From: Mycolicibacter engbaekii
GTDB taxonomy: Bacteria; Actinomycetota; Actinomycetes; Mycobacteriales; Mycobacteriaceae
Direction: 5' to 3'
NCBI RefSeq assembly: GCF_002101585.1
Contig: NZ_LQOT01000073.1
Location: forward strand, 1 to 64,000
Length of the DNA stretch: 64,000 nt
The notes below the pieces were generated by a model. It ran no database searches, was not told the DNA's origin, and saw nothing but the letters and a program-made list of their open reading frames with translations. How positions within the stretch are numbered: position 1 is the stretch's first letter; each line of letters opens with the position of its first letter. A program made the position numbers and the translations under genes. Shown here one piece after another: positions 25,342-32,803 of this stretch.

Positions 25342-26421
25342 TCAGTTTCCGGTGATCCGGGTGGCCGGCTGCGCACGGTGCGGTTCACCGCGGTATCGCG
25401 ACGGCGGCCCGCCGATGCCGCACACCCGCCACATCAGCCTGCCGGCCATGGTCATCAGGCCCAGGTCGTCGCAGAGCATCCTGATGTCGGCGAAGGTGTC
25501 GCGCAGCTCCTGGCGTGATTCGGCCGAGCCGGCCCGTAGCTGCCGGCGGACCGACCGGGGTACGCCGAAATGCCGGTAGAACGCGCGGGGCGGCAGCACG
25601 ATCGGCCGCGCGAACACCCGCATGAGCACCGGCACATAGATCGACATCCACACCCGGTTGACCCACCGGGCGTGCGGGACGCGCTGACGCAGCCGGGCGT
25701 CGGCGAAACAGATGTGTCGCGCCTCCTCGGCGACGTGGACCGCCATGATCGCCCGCACCAACGGATGTGCCGACCCGGCGCTGCGCAGTGCCTTGGTCTG
25801 GATCACATCGACGGGCACCTCGCCGGCCAGCACCCCGAAGAAGAATGCGTTGGGGAAGGGGCCGGCGTACAGCGGTAGCACCGGCGACAGCCTGCGCATC
25901 CAGCGCGGCATGCCGGGCACGTCGTGGCCGATCCGGTTCACCAGTTCCTGAAACATCAGGACGTGGTGGCATTCCTCGATGGTCTCGCGAAGGCAGTAGC
26001 GGTGTTCCGGCGATCCGTTGGGCACCCGCGAGGCGTACTGCACCAGGCCGCGAATGAGCATGCTTTCGAACTGCAGCGCGATCTTGGCGATGTTGGCCTG
26101 ATGCCACATCCCGATCGCGATCTGCGTGGTGAGCGGTTGGCGGCGGTACCACGCCGTGCGGGCCAGCGGACCGTCGCAGAGCACCCACCGGGGGTCCTGC
26201 GCGCACACGGCGTACTCCGGGGCGTCCCAGTCCAGGTCGGTGAGCGGGTCGAAACGATGCCGCTCGGAGTTCTCCGAGAGCGCGGCCAGCATGGCGGCGT
26301 AGTCCTGGTCGGTGGCGGCGCGGGTCCGGGGGGTTCGCGCGCGTGCCGCGCGGGTGATTCGGCGTGTGCACGCGCCTGCGAGCAGCATGGTGAGGACCGC
26401 CAGAATCACCGTACCGACCAT
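25342..26421 (-). CDS. AurF-like di-iron N-oxygenase family protein
   Basis: 359 residues. ATG 26421 is preceded by GGGGAG seven bases upstream. A hydrophobic N-terminal segment (VILAVLTMLLAGA) may be a membrane anchor or signal. The di-iron ligands of the ferritin-like four-helix core can be seen as an early QFESMLIRGLVQ helix, ETIEECHH (ExxEECxH) and HVAEEARHICFAD (EEARH). AurF oxidises an arylamine to a nitro group; most mycobacterial relatives have unknown substrates, so hydroxylation of a lipid is equally possible. It is the first gene of the minus-strand array and is divergent from the monooxygenase at 26633 across an operator-like intergenic region. Confidence 0.8.
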   Translation of the reverse strand: MVGTVILAVLTMLLAGACTRRITRAARARTPRTRAATDQDYAAMLAALSENSERHRFDPLTDLDWDAPEYAVCAQDPRWVLCDGPLARTAWYRRQPLTTQIAIGMWHQANIAKIALQFESMLIRGLVQYASRVPNGSPEHRYCLRETIEECHHVLMFQELVNRIGHDVPGMPRWMRRLSPVLPLYAGPFPNAFFFGVLAGEVPVDVIQTKALRSAGSAHPLVRAIMAVHVAEEARHICFADARLRQRVPHARWVNRVWMSIYVPVLMRVFARPIVLPPRAFYRHFGVPRSVRRQLRAGSAESRQELRDTFADIRMLCDDLGLMTMAGRLMWRVCGIGGPPSRYRGEPHRAQPATRITGN

Positions 26422-26449
26422 TGCGCAGCTCCCCGGAAAAAATCAGATA

Positions 26450-26479
26450 CGTTTTAAAACGGGTTATCTACATACCCGT
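26450..26479. promoter_or_regulatory. Operator-like dyads between the AurF-like and monooxygenase genes
   Basis: CGTTTTAAAACG (26450-26461) is a perfect 12-bp palindrome in otherwise GC-rich DNA. It abuts a second dyad, ACGGGT (26459-26464) and ACCCGT (26474-26479). Within them TAAAACGGGTTATC (26455-26468) fits the KstR-type pattern TnnAACnnGTTnnA except for the last base. It lies 29 bases upstream of the AurF-like start codon. Likely the binding site of a TetR-type repressor; the regulator is not in the window. Confidence 0.5.
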
Positions 26480-26632
26480 AGTCATCATACCGCCCATTTG
26501 ACGCGCAAGTAGATATCGCGTCCGCGCCCCCGGGCGTGACGCTCGCGGGCCGCCCGCCGGTCGCCCACCGGTCATGGCGCTGACCTCTGTGAACGGCGGG
26601 AAGGGGCGCCGTTGCGGTAGCGTGTCGTCCTT

Positions 26633-28120
26633 ATGGAGACGCAGCAATACGACGCCGTCATCGTGGGCGCAGGCTTCGGCGGCATCGGTGCGGCGATCCA
26701 GCTCAACCGGCTGGGTTACGACAACATCGTGATCGTGGACCGCTTGGACGGTCTCGGGGGAACGTGGCGCGTCAACCACTATCCCGGCCTCTCGGTCGAC
26801 CAGCCCTCTACTACTTATTCCTACTGGTTCGAGCCCAACCCGTACTGGTCGCGGTTGTTCGCTCCCGGTCACGAAGTCCAGGCCTACGCCGAGCACGTCG
26901 CGGCCAAGTACGACGTGGAGCGCTTCATGCGGTTCAACACCAGTGTCGACGGTGCCCAGTGGGACGACGACGCGAAGGTCTGGCGGACCTCACTGGCCGG
27001 CGGCGAGACCCTGACGTCGCAGTTCCTCATCGTCGCCACCGGCTTCCTGTGCCAGCCGAAGATCCCCGACATCCCCGGCATCGACACCTTCGCCGGCCAC
27101 GTCGTTCACACCGCGGAATGGGACCACGACTATTCGATGGCCGGTCGCCGGGCGGCCGTCATCGGGACCGGGTCCACCGGCATCCAGGTGATTCCCGAGC
27201 TGGCCAAAGAGGTCGCCGACCTGACGGTGTACCAGCGCACGCCGATCCTGGTCACACCCAAGTCCGACGTGGTGTTCCCGCCGCCGGTGCAACGGATGTT
27301 CGCCCGCGTGCCGTTCACCCAGCGCATCGTCCGGTGGCTCACCGACAACACCACCGACTTCATGATGGTGCTGACGATGTGGCGCTACCGGCGCTTCAAG
27401 TTCCTCAACAAGGCGATGGCGGCCCAATCGGCCCTGCACCGGCTGCTGTCGGTGCGCAACCGCGAACTCGCCCGCAAGATGGCGCCCGACTTCGACTTCG
27501 GCTGCAAGCGTCCGTCGATCTCCAACGACTACTATCCGGCGTTCGCCAAGCCGAACGTGCAGCTGGTGACCGAGGGGATCGAGCGGATCGAACCGGACGG
27601 CATCGTGGCGCGCGACGGCGTCAAGCGGGAGGCCGACACCCTGGTGCTGGCCACCGGCTACGACGTCTGGGAGAGCAACCTGCCCGCCATCGAGGTGATC
27701 GGTCGCGGCGGCCGCAACCTGGGTAAATGGTGGCGCGAGACCCGATTCCAGGCCTACCAGGGCATGACGGTGCCTCAGTTCCCGAACTTCATCAACATGT
27801 CCAGCCCGTTCTCCTGGGTCGGCTTGTCCTGGTTCAACACGGTGGAGTATCAGACCCGGCACATGCGGCGGCTCTTCGGCGAACTGCAGCGTCGGGGCGC
27901 GCAGACCTTCGAGGTCACCGAGGACGCCAACGCGCGGTTCTACGAGCGGATGATGGACCTGCTGGACAGCTCGGTGTTCCATCGCGGCAACTGCGCCACA
28001 TCGAACTCCTACTGGTTCAACCAGAACACGGGGGAGGCGCCGCTGTTCCGGCCGACCTCGGTGCGCAGCGCCGTCAAAGAGCAGGATCACTTCCCGCTGT
28101 CGGATTACCGGATCGGATAA
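26633..28120 (+). CDS. FAD-dependent (Baeyer-Villiger-type) monooxygenase
   Basis: 495 residues, the usual length for mycobacterial Rv0892/MymA-type monooxygenases. Two Rossmann motifs are seen, GAGFGGIG for FAD at the N terminus and GTGSTGI for NADPH. Between them is the Baeyer-Villiger fingerprint FxGxxxHxxxW(P/D) as FAGHVVHTAEWD. ATG 26633 follows TAGCGT at a short distance and lacks a Shine-Dalgarno. Such enzymes insert oxygen next to a ketone or oxidise S or N atoms. It probably shares control with the divergent AurF-like gene and is cotranscribed with the MmpL gene 69 bases downstream. Confidence 0.9.
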   Translation: METQQYDAVIVGAGFGGIGAAIQLNRLGYDNIVIVDRLDGLGGTWRVNHYPGLSVDQPSTTYSYWFEPNPYWSRLFAPGHEVQAYAEHVAAKYDVERFMRFNTSVDGAQWDDDAKVWRTSLAGGETLTSQFLIVATGFLCQPKIPDIPGIDTFAGHVVHTAEWDHDYSMAGRRAAVIGTGSTGIQVIPELAKEVADLTVYQRTPILVTPKSDVVFPPPVQRMFARVPFTQRIVRWLTDNTTDFMMVLTMWRYRRFKFLNKAMAAQSALHRLLSVRNRELARKMAPDFDFGCKRPSISNDYYPAFAKPNVQLVTEGIERIEPDGIVARDGVKREADTLVLATGYDVWESNLPAIEVIGRGGRNLGKWWRETRFQAYQGMTVPQFPNFINMSSPFSWVGLSWFNTVEYQTRHMRRLFGELQRRGAQTFEVTEDANARFYERMMDLLDSSVFHRGNCATSNSYWFNQNTGEAPLFRPTSVRSAVKEQDHFPLSDYRIG

Positions 28121-28189
28121 CGTGCGCTGTCACGGTCCTGAACAGGGGGTTACAGTGATCGTTCGGGCAACTGGCCGGGTGAGGGGCCG

Positions 28190-31147
28190 ATGAGTACCCG
28201 CCACCGGAACCACGGCGGGTCCTCGGCAGCCGCATTCGTTCGCCGCTTCGCGGTGCCGATCATCTTGGCCTGGGTGGCCATCACCGTCCTGGTCAATGTC
28301 GCCGTTCCACCGTTGGAGCAGGTCGCCAAGGAACACCCGGTGTCCTTGAGCGCCAAAGACTCGCCGTCGATTCAGGCCATGGCTCGGCTCGGGCAGGTCT
28401 TCGCCGAGTCCGACACCGACAGCGCGGCGATGATCGTCATCGAAGGTGACGAGCCCCTCGGCGACGCCGCGCACCAGTACTACAACGAGCTCATCGCGCA
28501 GCTCAACGCCGACACCGTGCACGTCCAGCACATCCAGGACTTCTGGGGCGACCCCCTGACCGCCGGGGGCGCCCAGAGTCCGGACGGCAAGGCCGCGCTG
28601 GTCCAGCTGAACCTCGCCGGAAACCAGGGCGAGGCCCTGGCCAACGACTCGGTCGAGGCGGTCCGCGACGTCGTGCAGCGCACCCCCGCACCGCCGGGGG
28701 TTCGGGCCTACGTCACCGGCCCGGCGCCCATGGTGACCGACATGAACACCAGCGGCGATCGAGCGGTCCTGAAGATCCTGGTGGCCACCGTCACGGTGAT
28801 CTCGCTGATGCTGCTGCTGCTGTATCGCTCGCTGAGCACCGTCGGGCTGCTGTTGGCCGTGGTGGGAATCGAACTGGCGGCGGCGCGCGGAATCGTCGCG
28901 GCACTGGGCCACTACGGGCTGATCGGGCTGTCCACATTCGCGATCAACATCCTGGTGACCCTGGCGATCGCGGCGGGCACCGATTACGGCATCTTCTTCA
29001 TCGGCCGCTACCACGAGGCGCGCCATGCCGGCGAAGACCCGGAGACGGCCTATTTCACCACCTACCGCGGCGTCGCTCATGTGGTGCTGGCCTCAGGCCT
29101 GACGATCGCCGGTGCGACGTTCTGCCTGAGCTTCACCCGGCTGCCGGTGTTTCAGACCATGGGGCTGCCGTGTGCGGTGGGCATGGTGGTCGCGGTGGCG
29201 ATCGCGCTGACGCTGGTGCCGGCGGTACTGGCCGTCGCCACGCGCCACGGGCTGCTCGAGCCGCGCCGCAAGATGTCCGACCGCGGCTGGCGCAAGGTGG
29301 GCACGGCGATCGTGCGGTGGCCCGTCCCGATCTTTGTCGCGGCCTGCTCGGTAGCGCTGATCGGCCTGCTCGCACTACCGGGCTACCAGGTCAGTTACCG
29401 GGACCCGTCGTTCATCCCCCAGGACACCCCGGCCAACCTCGGTTGGGCGGCCGCTGCCCGGCACTTCCCGGAGTCGCGTCTGCTGCCCGAGGTGGTGATG
29501 GTCGAGTCCGACCACGACATGCGCAACTCCGCGGACTTCCTGGTGCTCAACAAGGTGGCCAAGAGCATCTTTGCCGTTGAGGGCGTTGCGATGGTGCAGG
29601 GCGTCACCCGCCCGGAGGGCACCCCGCTGGGGCACACCTCGATTCCCTTCCTGCTCAGCATGCAAAACGCCGGCCAGTTGCAGAACCTGGACTTCGTCAA
29701 GAACCGGGTGGCCGACATGCGCCGCCAGGCTGATGACCTTGACGAGACCATCGCCTCGCTGCAACGGATGTACGCGCTGATGCAGGATCTGAACTCCAGC
29801 ACCCACCATGCGACCGGCGTCTCCCAGGAGGCTATGGACCTGTCCCAGCAGGTGCGGGGCAATATCGCCGACCTGAACGAGAACTCCAAGTCGCTTCGGG
29901 AATCGGTGGAAAAGCAGCAGAACTGCGCCAATGACCAGACCTGTTTGTCGCTGCGTGCGGCCTATGCGGCCATGGACGGCACCACCGCGCTCACCGACAA
30001 GATCAACGAACTGGCGCCCGACCTGACCAACATCGACACGGTGACACCGCAGCTGCTGGCGATGATGCCGGCGCAGATCGCCGCGCTCCGCAGCCTGCAG
30101 ACCATGATGCTGACGCTGCACAGCACGATGTCGGGCATCCTGGCCCAGGTCGAGGAGGTCGGCGGCGACTCGACGGCGATGGGCCAGGACTTCGACGCCG
30201 CGAAGAGCGACGACTCGTTCTACCTGCCGCGGGACGCCTTCGACAATCCGGACTTCAAGCGGGTGGTTCAACTCTTCCTGTCGCCGGACGGTCATGCGGC
30301 GCGCTTCTTCATCACCCACGACGGTTACCCGGCGACTCCGGAGGGCATGGCGCGGGTCAACCTGATCAAGAAGGCGGCCACCGAAGCGCTGAAGGGCACC
30401 CCGCTGGCTACCGCCACCGTGTATGTGGCGGGCACCGCCGCGCTGTTCAATGACCTCCAGGGCAGCGCCGACTACGATCTGCTGATCGCCGGAATCACTT
30501 CCCTGGCAATCATTTTCATCATCATGTTGCTGATCACCCGCAGCTTCATCGCCGCTGTGGTGATCGTCGGGACGGTGCTGGCGTCGTTGGGAGCCTCGTT
30601 CGGGCTGTCGGTCCTGCTGTGGCAGTACATATTCGGCATCCACCTGCACTGGCTGGTGATGGTGATGTCGGTGATCATCCTGTTGGCGGTGGGCTGTGAC
30701 TACAACCTGCTACTGGTGGCCCGGTTCAAGGAGGAGATGGGCGCCGGGCTGAAGACCGGGATCATCCGGACCATGGGCGGCACCGGCAAGGTCGTCACGG
30801 CCGCCGGCCTGGTGTTCGCCTTCACCATGGCCTCGATGCTGGTCAGCGATCTGCGGGTGGTGGGTCAGGTGGGCACCACGATCGGGCTGGGTCTGCTGTT
30901 CGACACCCTGGTGGTGCGCTCCTTCATGATGCCGTCGATGGCGGCGATGCTGGGACGGTGGTTCTGGTGGCCGCTGAACGTCCGGCAGCGCCCGGCGCGG
31001 ATGCCGGCGGCGCCCGCCCGCGGAGAACGGAGCTTCGAGGACATGGTCGCCACGGCGTTCCCGGAGCTCTCCGGCAGACCGGCCGACGACCGCCCCACGG
31101 AGGTGCTGGCCACGGTGCGGCCCCCGGAGGAGGAGCCCGACCGCTGA
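28190..31147 (+). CDS. MmpL-family RND transporter
   Basis: 985 residues with the MmpL layout: TM1 (about residues 20-42), a large periplasmic loop, five TM helices (about 205-370), a second periplasmic part and a C-terminal TM bundle (about 770-930). The proton-relay Asp-Tyr pairs are present as GTDYGIFFIGRYHEARHAGE and GCDYNLLLVARFKEE. A long coiled coil with QQNCANDQTC cysteines (about residues 500-660) sits in the second loop, as in MmpL4/MmpL5-type proteins. It would export a lipid to the periplasm. Those relatives have an mmpS partner; none is found here. Spacing GAGGGG-CCG-ATG is short but usable. Confidence 0.93.
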   Translation: MSTRHRNHGGSSAAAFVRRFAVPIILAWVAITVLVNVAVPPLEQVAKEHPVSLSAKDSPSIQAMARLGQVFAESDTDSAAMIVIEGDEPLGDAAHQYYNELIAQLNADTVHVQHIQDFWGDPLTAGGAQSPDGKAALVQLNLAGNQGEALANDSVEAVRDVVQRTPAPPGVRAYVTGPAPMVTDMNTSGDRAVLKILVATVTVISLMLLLLYRSLSTVGLLLAVVGIELAAARGIVAALGHYGLIGLSTFAINILVTLAIAAGTDYGIFFIGRYHEARHAGEDPETAYFTTYRGVAHVVLASGLTIAGATFCLSFTRLPVFQTMGLPCAVGMVVAVAIALTLVPAVLAVATRHGLLEPRRKMSDRGWRKVGTAIVRWPVPIFVAACSVALIGLLALPGYQVSYRDPSFIPQDTPANLGWAAAARHFPESRLLPEVVMVESDHDMRNSADFLVLNKVAKSIFAVEGVAMVQGVTRPEGTPLGHTSIPFLLSMQNAGQLQNLDFVKNRVADMRRQADDLDETIASLQRMYALMQDLNSSTHHATGVSQEAMDLSQQVRGNIADLNENSKSLRESVEKQQNCANDQTCLSLRAAYAAMDGTTALTDKINELAPDLTNIDTVTPQLLAMMPAQIAALRSLQTMMLTLHSTMSGILAQVEEVGGDSTAMGQDFDAAKSDDSFYLPRDAFDNPDFKRVVQLFLSPDGHAARFFITHDGYPATPEGMARVNLIKKAATEALKGTPLATATVYVAGTAALFNDLQGSADYDLLIAGITSLAIIFIIMLLITRSFIAAVVIVGTVLASLGASFGLSVLLWQYIFGIHLHWLVMVMSVIILLAVGCDYNLLLVARFKEEMGAGLKTGIIRTMGGTGKVVTAAGLVFAFTMASMLVSDLRVVGQVGTTIGLGLLFDTLVVRSFMMPSMAAMLGRWFWWPLNVRQRPARMPAAPARGERSFEDMVATAFPELSGRPADDRPTEVLATVRPPEEEPDR

Positions 31148-31173
31148 GCGGGGCTCGACCCGCCGGCTCAGCG
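31142..31173 (+). terminator. Hairpin overlapping the MmpL stop codon
   Basis: CGCTGAGC (31142-31149) and GCTCAGCG (31166-31173) form a perfect eight-bp stem whose loop can pair further (GGG with CCC). It contains the stop codon. No T-tract follows; a possible mycobacterial-type terminator or mRNA end stabiliser. Confidence 0.4.
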
Positions 31174-31291
31174 CCCCGCGACGTGGGCTAGATTTCAACA
31201 AGGTTCACTTGGAGAAAACGGTGCGGCGGTCCTGCGTCGGCGTTCGACGGTTTGGGGCACCGTTGTCGAAGGTCAAAGGGGAGCGGCCGAG

Positions 31292-31762
31292 ATGCCCGAA
31301 GCTATTTCATCCACCCTGGCACGTGAGCATCTGCTGATCGACCGGGGTATCCGAGACTTTCTCGATCGCCTCGCCGACGGCACCGTCGACGCCGCGGGAC
31401 TCAGCGCGGCGCTGGCGGTGCTGCGCCGGCACATCTACCTGGAAGAGCAGTTGTTGTTCCCACCGATCAGCGAGGGCGCCCAGCGGATGGCGGTGTTCGG
31501 GATGATCCGCGGACACGGTGAGATCTGGCGCGCCATGCACGCGCTGGAGGATCTGGTCGGGGTGGGCGCAGGCCATGCCACCCTGCGTGGCATCAGCCAT
31601 CGGCTCCTCGAGCTGCTGGCCGCTCACCACCTGGTGGAGGAGCGGGTGATCTACGCGGCCGCCGACACCGGACTGGCCCCCGAACAGGCCGCCGAGCTCA
31701 CCGAATTCCTTGACGGCGGCCAGATGCCCGAGGGGTGGATCTGCGCCAAGGCGGCAGCCTGA
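31292..31762 (+). CDS. Hemerythrin-like (HHE domain) protein
   Basis: 156 residues from ATG 31292, with AAAGGGGAG eight bases upstream. Histidine and acidic ligands are spaced as in HHE cation-binding domains: REHLLIDR, RRHIYLEEQLLFP, IRGHGEIWRAMH and AAHHLVEERVIYAAAD. It would bind a non-haem di-iron centre and may sense or carry oxygen or NO. It is a single gene with its own leader. It ends with EGWICAK, a tail I have seen in related actinobacterial HHE proteins but cannot interpret. Confidence 0.85.
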   Translation: MPEAISSTLAREHLLIDRGIRDFLDRLADGTVDAAGLSAALAVLRRHIYLEEQLLFPPISEGAQRMAVFGMIRGHGEIWRAMHALEDLVGVGAGHATLRGISHRLLELLAAHHLVEERVIYAAADTGLAPEQAAELTEFLDGGQMPEGWICAKAAA

Positions 31763-31769
31763 GGCCCCA

Positions 31770-32528
31770 TCAGGCTTGTGCGGCGACGAGCGGTGTCAGC
31801 CCGGCACGATAGGCGGCCAGGCTGTGCCGCCAGCCGAGGTCGACGGCTCCACCACTGTCGACGGCGATCGCGGCGCCGACATGCACGAAGGGCTCCGGCG
31901 GCACCAGCGGGACGATGTCGAGGAAATTCACTACGCGGTAACAGCATTCGATGGCGGCGTCGAACGCGGCCTTGAAGTCGTCCAGGCCGACTCGCGGGCC
32001 GCCGAAGGTGGTCAGCCGCGGTTCGATGGTGTTGGGAGGCATCGCTCGGGCGACATCCGGTGCAGCCAGCACGGCCAGGGCCGCACCGAGGCTGTGCCCG
32101 GTGATCAGGATCTGGCTGCACCCACTGATCGTGGCAGCCACATTGGCGGCGATGGACTCGCGTACACAACCGTAGATCTCCTGAAAGCCGGTGTGCACCT
32201 GGCCGAATCCGGCAAGCGGGGTGTAGGGCGTCGGCGCGTAGTCGAAACCGGCGATCCAGTCCGCCACAGCGGCGCTTCCCCGGAAGGCGATGAACGCCGT
32301 CGCCGAGGACGTGTCATGGCCCATCAGGCCGAAGATGTCGGTGTCGCGGGCCATCACCGTGGCAGGATGCCGGTCGGGCAGCTCCGCAAGGTGCGCCCGG
32401 TCCGCGAGGATCAGCGCGGTCTGGCGCAGGCCCGCGGGCAGCGTGGGCTCGGCGCCGGCCATCACGGCGTAGGCCGCCGACACCAGCGGTAACGCCACGT
32501 CGCGAGCATTCGACGGGCTGAATGCCAC
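31770..32528 (-). CDS. Class 3 (Mono-/diacylglycerol-type) lipase
   Basis: 252 residues from GTG 32528. The nucleophile elbow is ITGHSLGAALA, the oxyanion region TAFIAFRGS, with TTFGGPRVG, Asp in VVNFLDIVPLVPP and a C-terminal His in WRHSLAAY, all typical of the lipase class 3 family (Lipase_3). No signal peptide is seen. Its start has no Shine-Dalgarno; TACACT lies seven bases upstream on the minus strand, suggesting a leaderless mRNA. It is divergent from the ileS leader. Confidence 0.85.
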   Translation of the reverse strand: MAFSPSNARDVALPLVSAAYAVMAGAEPTLPAGLRQTALILADRAHLAELPDRHPATVMARDTDIFGLMGHDTSSATAFIAFRGSAAVADWIAGFDYAPTPYTPLAGFGQVHTGFQEIYGCVRESIAANVAATISGCSQILITGHSLGAALAVLAAPDVARAMPPNTIEPRLTTFGGPRVGLDDFKAAFDAAIECCYRVVNFLDIVPLVPPEPFVHVGAAIAVDSGGAVDLGWRHSLAAYRAGLTPLVAAQA

Positions 32529-32582
32529 AGTGGCCAGTGTAGGAGCCCCAGCCCTGCCGCCGCGGTCGGCGGCGGCAGGCCT

Positions 32583-32588
32583 TAGAAT
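32583..32588 (+). promoter_or_regulatory. -10 element of ileS
   Basis: TAGAAT at 32583-32588, a good match to TATAAT, would start transcription near 32595, just before the T-box leader. The -35 region is not recognisable. Confidence 0.5.
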
Positions 32589-32595
32589 CTCGGCC

Positions 32596-32803
32596 AACGG
32601 CACTGAACCGGCAATCACCGGGGAGCCTTCGGAAGAACAGTCGATCTGCGACCGACTCAGTAGAACCGAACGGGACGGCCCGTCACAGCCTTTTTCGAGC
32701 GGTCGCGCCCCGCCCCGGGTGCGCGGCAAGCGGGGTGGTACCGCGGCGCTGGCGCAACCGTGCGGCGTCGTCCCCGGGCCGGGCCCTTGGGAGACAACAC
32801 ACC
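32596..32803 (+). promoter_or_regulatory. T-box riboswitch (tRNA-Ile sensing, translational type) upstream of ileS
   Basis: The conserved T-box core GGTGGTACCGCGG is at 32734-32746. Upstream, CCGG-CAATCA-CCGG (32608-32621) forms an ultrashort stem I whose loop carries the isoleucine codon ATC (32614-32616) as specifier. Just before the start codon, TCCC (32771-32774) with GGGA (32789-32792), plus GGGC with GCCC, can form a hairpin that hides the GGGAGA ribosome site. Uncharged tRNA-Ile should bind the specifier and the TGG bulge and free the ribosome site. Ultrashort-stem-I, translation-type T-boxes before ileS are known from Actinobacteria including mycobacteria and Nocardia. Confidence 0.9.

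Noticed and set aside
32554..32578. Ten-bp GC-rich hairpin (CTGCCGCCGC with GCGGCGGCAG) as terminator
   Set aside because: It lies between two divergent genes, upstream of both starts, so there is no transcript for it to terminate.
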